DNA from: Macrostomum hystrix
Taxonomy: Eukaryota > Platyhelminthes > Macrostomidae
Assembly (NCBI GenBank): GCA_950097015.1
Contig: CATNEN010000037.1
Span: 3,749,501 to 3,813,500 of the forward strand
DNA: 64,000 nucleotides
Direction of reading: 5' to 3'
The position numbers and the translations under genes were made by a program. The notes below the pieces were generated by a model. The model was not told the DNA's origin and did no database searches. It was given only the letters and a program-made list of their open reading frames with translations. Positions within the stretch are counted from its first letter, which is position 1. Each line of letters starts with the position of its first letter. Positions 1-9,542 of this stretch are shown one piece after another.

Positions 1-1
1 A

Positions 2-466
2 CCGCACGGATACCTGAGCGATGACGAGGGCGAGAACGTCGCCGAAGATAATGCCGAGGATGACGCTGAGGATGCCGAGACCCGCAAAAAGCGGCAACTG
101 CTCCGCCAGCGAGCCTTCGAGGAGAGTCAACTAAAGAAGGTGCAGCGCCTCAGGCCGATTTTAATCGGTATCAGTTTCAGCGAGCTAGCCGAGATTGCCG
201 AGGAGGCGGCCTTCTGCTGCCACGAGCCGCTGCCGATTGATTGCGACCCGCCGCCGGCGCCTCCGCCTTCTAGCCAGCCTGCGACGCCGGACGAAGCCGG
301 CCGGAAGCGACAGGGCTCCGCTAAGCGCGCCCGCGCCGGCTCCAGCTCGGGTCAGCAGCAGGGCGCCTCCCCAGCCACCGCCGAGTCGGCCAAGAAGAAG
401 CGTCGCCCCATCACCGACTTCTTTCAGTCGCCGTCTTCGGAGAAGAAGCTTCCTGTACAAAATTAG
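2..466 (+). CDS. CHAF1A: Chromatin assembly factor 1 large subunit (CAF-1 p150), C-terminal part
   Basis: This is the 3' end of a gene that begins before the window; the frame is open from base 2 to TAG at 464-466. CAF-1 deposits H3-H4 on newly replicated DNA with PCNA. The reading starts with PHGYLSDDEGE, matching the conserved VPHGYLSEDEG stretch of CAF-1 p150, followed by an acidic run, then ETRKKRQLLRQRAFEE and LRPILIGISF, which correspond to the family's KVRQKLK and LQPVKIG segments. The tail is short, Ser/Pro/Ala-rich and basic, and ends with KKKRRPITDFFQS, a PCNA-binding-like motif. About 155 residues follow the PHGYLS motif, against roughly 300 in vertebrates, so the C-terminal winged-helix region appears reduced or absent. 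Identification is strong for the motif block; the functional reading of the tail is inference. Confidence 0.8.
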   Translation, partial: PHGYLSDDEGENVAEDNAEDDAEDAETRKKRQLLRQRAFEESQLKKVQRLRPILIGISFSELAEIAEEAAFCCHEPLPIDCDPPPAPPPSSQPATPDEAGRKRQGSAKRARAGSSSGQQQGASPATAESAKKKRRPITDFFQSPSSEKKLPVQN

Positions 467-562
467 CTGGCCGGTGTTTTAATTGCGTCAGTTTTGCGTG
501 TCTAATGCAACAAGTCGAATAGTTTTTTAATGGAATTTCATTCGGCGCGACTTGTCTAAGTT

Positions 563-568
563 AATAAA
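563..568 (+). terminator. Polyadenylation signal of CHAF1A
   Basis: AATAAA lies about 100 nt after the CHAF1A stop codon in an AT-rich 3'UTR. This is the expected spacing for a metazoan 3' end. Confidence 0.6.
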
Positions 569-599
569 GCCAAGCAAAGTGATCGCGACTCATCATTTG

Positions 600-3400
600 T
601 TGGGTATTGGTCATGCATGCATTATGTACAAATTTGGTGTTTTTTCTATTTTTACAATATTGGTTACTTCAAGTAGTATTCTTGAAGAATTTGACGCTCG
701 ACGCATTTGAAGTTTTGCCCCGAACGTAGTTCGACGTTCAGGTTTGTCGCATTTGAAATTTTTGACCCAGTCATCATTATTAATCTTATTACTTCTAGTG
801 AAACGCGTGACTGATTGGTTACCTTTTTCAATGTAATCTTAGAGGCTGATACTTTGAGTTGGGTTTAGTAAAGTATTGCATAAAATATTCTGCTATTATA
901 GTAACGAGATACCATAAGGTTAATCGAGTAGCGAATGATTGGTAATTGGTAAGTCCTGTTAATTCCTATATCTAACACACGCAATGAATATATTTCTTAA
1001 CTGTAGATGATGTCGTTTAGTAAACTGTGAGGAAGAACTTGTGGTTAAAGCAAAAATGATTCGCTTTAATGTGATTTGTTTTAAGTGGCATGTTGATAAC
1101 TTATATGTTCTTAGTTGCAACAACATTGCATGAAATATGAAGCAACGCCCTGCTGTTTAAATATATCTTAATAATTTCAATCTGAAGTTAGTAATTTTAT
1201 TATAATCATTAATCTGATTCTGAAACTTTCAAACTCCTTTGGTTATGATGTACTGTGTTTCATTTTTATTTATACTGCATAGCTCGTTACTCTACAACGC
1301 TAGTCTTTCTAGTTTCGTATTCTAGCGAGTGGACAGACGTCCTTGGATTTCATTTTGTGAATCGTCTCAACTTCAATATTTTTTACGGGTCAAAATTATA
1401 ATTCGCCGCATATGACTTATACACGAAATTATTGCGCTAATGAAGTCAAATAACTTCTATCGGCATGTCAGCCGTAAGCTATATCAGCCATTAGTACTTT
1501 AAGTAATATAATATTACACGTTTGACTAGTAAGTATTATGTTTATCGTTTAAAACAGAAGCAAACTACTCTTTTTGGTTAGTCTTATCTGTAGTAGATCT
1601 GCGTGTTATTTCCGAATTGTCAGTGCTCTAACCTCATCACATGAGCAAGCGCTTAAATAAGATGTCATGTTAAAAGCAACGATTCGATATTCTGCCTCAC
1701 TCTCGTTGGTGCCTAGTAGATTATCCACCTGTTTCCCAAACCTCAATTGAGTTTCTTTATAAATTCATTCGGAAAGGTTAGTCAGAGAAAATTACTATTT
1801 CAAAAATGATTCCGTAATACTTTCGGCTTCGGGACAAATGAAAAACAGTTCCTTGCCTAACATCGGGATAAACGAATTCTGTTTGCACTTTCCGTTTTAA
1901 TTTGAAATTTAGTTACTCCGCTTAATTTATTGTATCAGGTGCCAGTATCTTCTATACAACTTTACTCGCAATTATTTCTCCTTAAATAGTAACAGTCGGA
2001 TTGCTACTTATAATCAGTCACTAAACAATCATTAATAACTGCTGATTAGAAATCTAAAAACTAGGCTTATAGTAACTATCAAGATAACAGACATTACTTT
2101 GTATTTAATGACACATGTATTGCATTGTATACCTAGTCCTAGCATGCTTGCTCATTTTGCAGCTTTTAATTCATGTCCCTAACTATGTACCTAAAGGATG
2201 GGATGGAACATGGTTTAAATATGTTCCTATAAACCATGTGTTGTTGGATAATAATATAAAAATAAAAATATGTAATATAAAAATCATGATAACATGATGA
2301 TGATAAAATCATGATATATGTTTTTTTGCTTATCACACTAAATTGAATCTCTCAGATGTTCTGCAAATTTCCTGTATAAATCCTAAAATATCAGTAAATT
2401 TAGCCTGACATCAATCTAGCGTTATAGATAATTGGTGCAAATGCCTCAAATATGGCATATTTCTTATCAACTAGGGGGCCTATATCATTCATCTTAGTTT
2501 TTTAATTAACAAATCAATTACTTTAATTTAAGTTTAAAGTTACTTTCTTTAAACTTTAAGTTTAAATTTTAATATTAATATAAAGTTTACTTTCATTATT
2601 AGGCCTAGTTTCAATGAAAGACATGTTCTCTAACTATGTACAAGTTAATCAAAGCTTTCAGTTTCTTTTTTAGTATTAAAGTCTTAGGCCTATTGTCTTA
2701 GTCTTAGTATTTAGACCTTATTGCCATGGTTTTAATGTAGAAAATACAATATCCAATAGGTCTAGTCTTCTGTGCCAATAAGCAGGCCTTGTTGCTGAGC
2801 ACTGTAGCAATAGGCCTAGTCTAATTCTAATTCTTTCAAGCAAGAAGATTCTCTAGCTATAAAAATATGATTGCTTATTTCTCTAGCTGACAAAATCTAG
2901 TTTTATCTAGGTGTGAAATCCTAGTTTTATATATTTATTTTATTTATTTATTTAAATTTATTTTTATTTATTTAATTTCTTTTAATTATTTATTTATGCG
3001 ATTTTGGACTATTACTTGGGTGTTGGTTTGGGATCAGATATTTTTTTTATTCAGTTACAACAAATTGGGTTTCTGGTCAGTTATCTAGAAAATCTATAAA
3101 AAGAGTTTCAGAATTTGGCAATATTATTCTTTAAATCCAATAGTTTTTACCATTTTATTTCCTTAAAGTAGGGGTTCTATTAACTGAAAAAATGTTTCCT
3201 TAAAAAAGGAAATTAAAATAAAAGTTGTTACATGTTAATAAAAATTTGAGGCAAAAATATTATGCTCAATTGTGACTGTCACACAGCTAATTTTTTAAAG
3301 TAATTTTACTAGTTGAGAATCAACAGAAGCTGACTATAAAGATAAAAGAAATAACCATTGAATTTCATCTCTTTATAAATAAAAATAATTTTTGGGGAAG
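600..3400. other. AT-rich intergenic region without a recognisable gene
   Basis: The 2.8 kb between the CHAF1A 3' end and the SINE is AT-rich and full of stop codons. Short open stretches (for example 2115-2297) are AT-rich, lack splice context and resemble nothing known. A TTTATTTATTTA-type low-complexity run lies at about 2930-2995. The 5' exon or promoter of ATP5PF could lie here but cannot be pinpointed. Confidence 0.6.
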
Positions 3401-3404
3401 GGCT

Positions 3405-3712
3405 GCATGGAATGACACATCATTTAGTGACACTAGACATGTAGCCAGCAAGGAAGCAATTCTGCCCATTTTGCTGAATCCTTTGCACACAGGCACACAC
3501 TCACACAGATGTGTACATCTGCCCTGACTTTCTTGTTGTCACATAGTGTATACTCTCACTGTGCCTTGGAGGTTGGCCCTCAAGGGCGTTAATAGCACAA
3601 CAAGCCCCCAAGCCTTCTTTGTGCCTCAAATAAATGTGACCTTGCCGCAGAATCAAACTCAGGGACCTTGGCATGAGAAGCAAAGGCATTAACTGCTCTG
3701 CCATTGACCCTG
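3405..3712 (-). mobile_element. tRNA-derived SINE, copy A (minus strand, older copy)
   Basis: Read on the minus strand from 3712, the element begins with a tRNA-like head containing TGGCAGAGCAGTTAA (box A-like) and TGAGTTTGATTC (box B-like). A body follows with AAGGCTTGGGGGCTTGT, CCAACCTCCAAGGCACAGTG, GGCAGATGTACACA and GGGCAGAATTGC. The same blocks occur in the same order at 45000-45215 and 56733-57015, which shows a dispersed family. This copy has the most substitutions at CpG positions and looks the oldest. No terminal repeats or target-site duplication were identified. Confidence 0.7.
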
Positions 3713-3925
3713 TAATTTCAGCTGTTTTTGTGTACCTATAAATTGTGAAAGTCTTGTTAAGTTTGACCAAAATAGGCCAGAATTCAGGGCATAACATAAC
3801 TAATCCCTTTCATTTTTCTGAAAATTTAGTAATAATAAAGTGCAACTTGTTAATGTACATGTTGATGTTGGTTACAAAATAGGCTAAGTATTTACTATAC
3901 ATAGTGTGTGTTAATCCACAACAAA

Positions 3926-3937
3926 ACTGATTTGCAG
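3926..3937 (+). promoter_or_regulatory. Candidate trans-splice (or 5'UTR intron) acceptor of ATP5PF
   Basis: TTTGCAG abuts the ATG directly, so a 3' splice site sits exactly at the start codon. This fits spliced-leader addition or a 5'UTR intron whose first exon is elsewhere. Sequence alone does not separate the two. Confidence 0.4.
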
Positions 3938-4270
3938 ATGCTGCGCACTCTTGTCCGACCAATCAGCTGCCTGTCTGGGGCTGCCACTAATCCTCTAGTA
4001 GCCTTCACCAGACCCCTGGCTGCCGCCGCCTCCTCGCCCAGCGATCCCATCCAGAAGTTGTTCGTTGAAAAGATTCGCGAATACAAGAAGAAGCAGTCCG
4101 GTGCCAAGGACGGCCTAGTCGACGCTACGCCGGAGTCGTTGCGCGAGTTCAACGACATGCTCGAACGCGTCGAGCGTCAGTTCGAAGCCAAAGGGCAGGA
4201 CATGACCAGCTTTCCGAAGTTCGAATTCAAGGATCCTGTTCTGCAAAATCCTAGCGCTTCGAGCCGTTGA
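3938..4270 (+). CDS. ATP5PF: Mitochondrial ATP synthase-coupling factor 6
   Basis: A 110-residue protein, close to the 108 of the vertebrate protein. Factor F6 is a peripheral-stalk subunit of mitochondrial F1Fo ATP synthase. Residues 1 to about 32 form an Arg/Ser/Ala-rich, acid-poor mitochondrial presequence (MLRTLVRPISCLSG onward). The mature part has the family signature DPIQKLFVEKIREYKKKQ, then DGLVDATPESLREFNDMLERVERQFEAKG and the Phe-rich FPKFEFKDP. ATG 3938 was chosen over an in-frame codon at 3908 because a consensus acceptor TTTGCAG lies immediately upstream and because the presequence then starts in a typical way. The coding sequence is a single exon. Confidence 0.9.
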   Translation: MLRTLVRPISCLSGAATNPLVAFTRPLAAAASSPSDPIQKLFVEKIREYKKKQSGAKDGLVDATPESLREFNDMLERVERQFEAKGQDMTSFPKFEFKDPVLQNPSASSR

Positions 4271-4730
4271 GAAATGGCGTTAGAACTCTATGAACTGAAA
4301 ACTGTACTAGATTTAATATGGCAACAGTAGTAACACTAACAAAGCGTCACTTTAGTACAACCATAGTAGTGTTTTTTATCTAATTAAATATTAATCCACT
4401 TCTTAGACAACCTTGAAATGATTAGTGATTCAAGAATATTAAGTATATTTAATACGACACAGGGCTATAAAATATATACACTAAACAGAGTGTTTAGTTA
4501 ATCGGAGCTGTACATCTCTCTGTCAGACCGTGGTGCGATTGACAGCTCGCTAGTTACTTGTTCATTGCGCTTTTTAATTCCTTTTCGCAACTTCGATTAG
4601 AGCTACACGTTCACATGTTTAGAGTTTAGAGATTAGACGAAACGATTAGAGTTTCCTTAGTTTGAAATCTGCGCAAACCCCGTGTTGCTGTGGCACCCAT
4701 TGTATGCTACAATATCTATCAATCAATCAC
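4271..4730. other. ATP5PF 3' flank and short spacer
   Basis: AT-rich sequence with ATTAAA-type possible polyadenylation signals near 4382. The missing first coding exon of EXOSC10 may lie here, since its second exon starts in phase 0 and already contains conserved sequence. No open stretch with a clear donor could be identified. Confidence 0.35.
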
Positions 4731-5780
4731 CAGTTACCTTGATCTATCCCACAGTAACCTTGATCTATCCCCCAGTTACCTTGATCTATCCCCCAGTTAC
4801 TTTGATCTATCCCCAGTTAATTTGAACTATACCCCAGTAACCTTGATCTATCCTTCAGTTACCTTGATCTATCCCCCAGTTACCTTGATCTATCCCACAG
4901 TTACCTTGATCTATCCCCCAGTTACTTTGATCTATCCCCCAGTTACTTTGAACTATACCCCAGTTACCTTGATCTATCTCCCAGTTACCTTGATCTATCC
5001 CCCAGTTACTTTTATCTATCGCCCCGTTACCTTGATCTACCCCCAGTTACCTTGATCTATCCCCCAGTTACTTTGATCTATCCCCCAGTTACTTTGAACT
5101 ATACCCCAGTTACCTTGATCTATCTCCCAGTTACCTTGATCTATCCCCCAGTTACTTTTATCTATCGCCCCGTTACCTTGATCTACCCCCAGTTACCTTG
5201 ATCTATCCCCCAGTTACCTTGATCTATCCCCCAGTTACCTTGATCCATCCCCCAGTTACTTTGAACTATACCCCAGAAACCTTGATCTATACCCCAGTTA
5301 CCTTGATCTATCCCCCAGTTACCTTGATCTATCCCCAGTTACTTTGATCTATCCCCAGTTACTTTGATCTATCCCCAGTTACTTTGATCTATCCCCCAGT
5401 TACCCTGATCTATCCCCAGTAACCTTGATCTATCCCCAGTTAATTTGAACTATACCCCAGTAACCTTGATCTATCCCCAGTTACTTTGATCTATCCCCAG
5501 TTACTTTGATCTATCCCCAGTTACTTTGATCTATCCCCCAGTTACCCTGATCTATCCCCAGTTACCTTGATCTATCCCCAGTTAATTTGAACTATACCCC
5601 AGTAACCTTGATCTATCCCACAGTTACCTTGATCTATCCCCCAGTAACCTTGATCTATCCCCCAGTTACTTTGATCTATCCCCAGTTAATTTGAACTATA
5701 CCCCAGTTACCTTGATCTATCCCCCAGTTACTTTGATCTATCCCCAGTTACTTTGATCTATCCCCAGTTACCATGATTTA
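4731..5780 (+). repeat. 21-bp minisatellite upstream of or inside EXOSC10 intron 1
   Basis: About 50 head-to-tail copies of a 20-21 bp unit of the form TTACCTTGATCTATCCCCCA plus G. Unit variants (TTACTTTGATC, TTAATTTGAACTATAC, AGTAACC) are interspersed and occur in repeated blocks, suggesting block duplications. The 21-nt period keeps frames open for short stretches and yields a spurious heptapeptide ORF. The array stops about 80 bp before the EXOSC10 acceptor. Confidence 0.95.
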
Positions 5781-5862
5781 GTCTGCAGTTTTGTTAGAGT
5801 ATTTTCAGTCACCTTAGCCTGATATATTGATTTTCCTTGCCACTTTTGCCACCCATTTGCAG

Positions 5863-8800
5863 AGCGCACCAGGCAAAGAGGGCGCGGACTGCGTGCCCAA
5901 GCTCATAGCCACCATGCGGCTCTCCAATGAGCTGCCGGCTAGGGGCACGAGTTACGATTATTACAGCAGTTTTCCCGCATTTCGCGCCCTAATGGACGCT
6001 CAGTCGTCTAAACTGTTGTTCATGATGCAGCGGCTAATAAATTACGAGGTGGGTGTTAAATATAGGTCTGTCTTTAAAAAAGGCAAAGCAGAGAAATCTA
6101 ACAGAAATTCTCTAAATTGTTGTCATTTGTTCTTCCATGATAATGTTTCAACTCCCTGTGTAAACAATATTGTACATTCTTAAGCCTTTACTTCAAGCTT
6201 GTGCATCCTCGGACTTGTGCTTTTACATAGAACATTTACATCCTCAAGCTTGTACACCCTCAAGCTTGTACATCCACAAGCTTGTACATCCACAAGCTTT
6301 TACATACTTAAGCTTGTACATCCTCAAGCTTGTACATCCTCAAGCTTGTACATCCTCAAGCTTGTACATCCTCAAGCTTGTACATCCTCAACTTGTAACT
6401 GTGCATCCTGCATCCTGTAACTTGTGCATCCTTAAAACTGTAGGTAGATAATAAGTTACCTAATAACAAATGCAAATTAGTACATCATTAAACTTGAACG
6501 TCTTGAAAAACTTAAAAAACTTATTTTCAAACAGGGCGGCGCCGGCTCAGTCATCAGCGGCCAAGTCAACAGAGACTTTGACGATCGCTTCGAATCGATG
6601 ATTGAAGTCAACGACGAACTCTTAGAACGAGTTGGCGCTGCTTTGGATGTTCACGAACGTGGACAACAGCCTGCTGCTGCTGCTGCTGCAACTGTTGCTG
6701 CTTCAGATACCACTGCAAAAAAGCAGCAGCCATCTTCTAAGCCTTCGACAACGTCTCAGTCTAGTAGTTCAACCGCGTCATCGGCTGCCGCCATCCGATT
6801 CTTGGCGTCCCGCATCTCCGCCCGGCCGCAGGACCAGTTCGGCCTCAAGCCGGACAATTCAACCGCCCCGTTTCGTTGTCGGCTTCGCTTTAAGCACAAT
6901 TCTCTGACGCCAAATAGTAATAAGGATGTGCCGCTTCAGCAGCAGCAGGAACATCCCTACGGCCCAGAGCTGGACGCATTCGTGCCTGAGGAGCGCTTTC
7001 TAGGAAATTGCCTACAGCCGCAGCAGGAGCCTCCGCCGCCGCCGCATCTATTAAATGACGCCGAGTTAACGCTAGTTCAAACAGCTGACGACCTGGCCGA
7101 ATTACTGGCTGTGCTAGACGGCGAAGCAGAATTGGCCGTGGATTTGGAAGCGCACAGTTATCGAACCTATCTTGGCATTACCTGTCTTATTCAGGTATTT
7201 ACTAATAAATTCCGGTCCATACTTACACATAATAGAAATCAAAGTTGCTTTCTGTAAAATTATAAGATCGGCTAGAAAAAGAAACATCTTCGCTTTTTTT
7301 CTACTGCTAGTAGTACAAAGCAAAATTTTATCTCACTTTCGCTTTTATTTTCAGATTTCCACTCGCGCTCAGGATTTCATAGTCGACACTCTGCGACTCT
7401 GGGATCGCATCTGGGAATTGAATCGCGTCTTTACTAATCCCAAGATTCTAAAAGTACTGCACGGTTCGTCTGGTGATTTGGCCTGGTTGCAGCGCGATTT
7501 CGGCATCTACATGGTGAACCTGTTCGACACCTACCTGGCCTCGCACACCCTGGCAATGCCGCGTCACTCACTTGCCCACCTGGTGCACACCTATTGCGGC
7601 TTCACCTTGGATAAACAGTTTCAATTGGCCGATTGGCGTGTTCGTCCCCTGCCAGTTGAAATGCTTCGCTATGCCAGGTGCGACACTCGCTACCTGCTCT
7701 ATATTGCCGATAGGATGCGGGCCGACCTCTGGCAGCGAGCTGAAGGCCGGCCCGACCTTGTCCTGCGAGTGTTTGAAGCCTCCGGCAGGCTGTGCCGAGA
7801 GCTGTACAGGAAGCCAATTCTAGGGCCGGAGGATTATCGACAATTGCTAGCTAAGTCTAGGAAGGCGTTTAACTCCGGCCAGCTGCACGCATTGGAACGA
7901 CTGTACGCCTGGCGCGATGCCACGGCCAGGATGGAGGACGAGAGTCCTGCCTTTGTACTGCCTGATCACATGCTGCTATCTGTGTGCGACTTGCTTCCAA
8001 GGTTAGTACCAATTCACTTCTATTCAGGAATATATACAAACCTAGTGGCTAGAGCGCCGGACTCACCTAAAGAAGGTCCGGGGTTCGATTCCCGACTCCA
8101 CTGAAACAATTTGTGTCCGGTCCTTTAGCCAGACACTTAATTCCGCGTTGCTTCAGTTCACCCAGTTGTTAAATGGGTACAAGTACTAGCTGGGGTAATT
8201 GACGATGGATGTGGCGTCCCCCAGTCCATGGACTGAACGCAGCCTTCAGATCCGTCGCACAATAAATTAGGAACAGGTTTTTTCATATATATTTAGGAAC
8301 ATATTGGCATTCGGATATTGAAAAGGTGCATTTGTGCATTCCAGAGAGTTCACTGGCATCCTAGCCTGCTGCAATCCTGTGCCGCCCCTAGTACGCAAAT
8401 ATGTGCACGATTTGCATCGGATTGTGCTAGAGGCTCGCGAACTTCGGTCCACAGACCCAGCCGGGCGCCAGTCAGTTGGCGGCTCATCGTCAGCTCCAAC
8501 TGTTGCCGCTGTTGAACAGTCGCCGCTGAGGCAGCTGCCGATACACCGCTGTCCGCACGACATTTCTCATTTCACAGCTGACGATTTCGCCTGCCCCTCG
8601 CCGCCACCGTCGCCGCAGTCGGCAAAGAAGTCGCTAACTTGGAAAGCTGTGCCAACTGTTCAGTGCCTTGACCAGCGATCCAACGAAACTGTTGACAAAG
8701 AATTTTATGCCAAGCTACAGTCTGTTCTCAGCCGTCTGGTCAGTCCGTTCTATGCGGTGCCGCCTCAGCCAGAGGCCTATTTTATTGTCAAAGCCAATCA

Positions 8801-9164
8801 GCTGGACGATGAAGCCGACGATGCTGACGAAGCTTCAACAGCGGCCCCCGCTGAGCCAGATGATCAGACGGATATTCCAACAGGCAGGGAGACGCCATTC
8901 TTGATGCCAACCCAGCGGAAGCAGCGAAAGCCGCGAGCGTCTAGATCCGCAGCCGCTGCTGCCGCAGATGACCCAGACAATGACGAGGCCGAGGCAGCCG
9001 AGCCGGAACCCGCTTTCGACTACCAGCGGGCCGCAGTTGAACTAGCCAGCCGAGCTATGGACCGATTCCCAATTAGGGATCCATTGAATCTAATTGGTGG
9101 CAAACGACGCGGCGGCGGCGGGGGCAGTCGGCTGGCCAAGTTTCGTAGAAAGCAGAACTTCTGA
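5863..9164 (+). CDS. EXOSC10: Exosome 3'-5' exoribonuclease EXOSC10 / Rrp6
   Basis: Exons seen: 5863-6048, 6535-7194, 7355-8001 and 8345-9164, with matching phases and GT-AG borders, giving 770 residues. A further 5' exon is expected because conserved sequence begins right at the first acceptor. The protein is the DEDD-Y nuclease of the nuclear exosome, acting in rRNA and snoRNA processing and RNA surveillance. Domains in order: PMC2NT (YDYYSSFPAFRAL); a variable Gln/Ser/Ala-rich insert; exonuclease motifs VDLEAHSYRTYLG (Asp, Glu), HGSSGDLAWLQRDFGIY (Asp) and YARCDTRYLLYI (Tyr, Asp), so all catalytic residues are present; HRDC (ALERLYAWRDATARMEDES); LACCNPVPPLVRK; and a basic Gly-rich tail. 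The splice from CTTCCAAG at 8001 to AGAGTTC at 8345 restores the HRDC-adjacent segment. Intron 8002-8344 carries a SINE. Confidence 0.9.
6178..6440 (+). repeat. 16-bp minisatellite in an EXOSC10 intron
   Basis: About 15 copies of CTTGTACATCCTCAAG, some with CCACAAG, fill intron 6049-6534. The junction CAAGCTTG is palindromic. The repeat produces spurious Leu/His/Pro ORFs. Confidence 0.9.
8040..8275 (+). mobile_element. tRNA-derived SINE of a second family, inside EXOSC10 intron
   Basis: The head has TGGCTAGAGCGCCGG (box A-like) and GGGGTTCGATTCCCG (a perfect box B), as in a tRNA promoter. It is followed by a body containing TTTAGCCAGACACTTAA and CACCCAGTTGTTAAATGGGT. From memory, the last segment resembles a central domain shared by several invertebrate SINE families. 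The end is near AATAAATTAGG at about 8275. It differs completely from the 3405/45000/56733 family. It lies in the sense orientation of the host intron. Confidence 0.65.
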
Positions 9165-9300
9165 GATGACAATGTTCAGTCTTTTTAGTGTTGCTAGCTG
9201 ACTTTGTCATCGATATAAAATACAAGCAAATTACAATGCTACAATATATAATGTTGTTCACTGGTATGAATTCTAGAACATCCTGTGCTTGCTTTGTGAC

Positions 9301-9306
9301 AAATAA
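9301..9306 (+). terminator. Polyadenylation signal of EXOSC10
   Basis: AATAAA about 135 nt after the EXOSC10 stop, before the next gene's candidate acceptor at 9525. Only about 220 bp separate this signal from that acceptor. Confidence 0.6.
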
Positions 9307-9510
9307 AAGCATTTCATAATTTTCATTGAAATTTTCGACTTTACTGGATTCCCACTATTTTTACTGGATTTTTGGTTAAGGCATTCGTCAAGGTTAATAT
9401 AACGAGCCTCCGTAATGTTACTTTTTTACTTTAAGGACTAATTACTTTCTAGAAATAAGGATTTTCTGTGTCATCGATTTGGTATTTTTTTATTCTACAG
9501 TCTTTTTAAA

Positions 9511-9525
9511 TTCCGTCATTTTCAG
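9511..9525 (+). promoter_or_regulatory. Candidate trans-splice acceptor of M6PR
   Basis: A pyrimidine-rich TCATTTTCAG ends 17 nt before the M6PR ATG. A second TTCTACAG lies at about 9493-9500. Either could receive a spliced leader or a 5'UTR exon. Confidence 0.4.
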
Positions 9526-9542
9526 CGTTTACCCGCTTGGCA

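Noticed and set aside
7668-7700. Loss of a catalytic Asp in EXOSC10 motif III (YARCD instead of YARDD)
   Set aside because: The DEDD-Y motif needs the Tyr and the Asp four residues later, both present; the changed Asp is not catalytic.
8040-8105. Functional tRNA gene
   Set aside because: Boxes A and B are good, but the arms do not fold into a normal cloverleaf and a SINE body follows directly.
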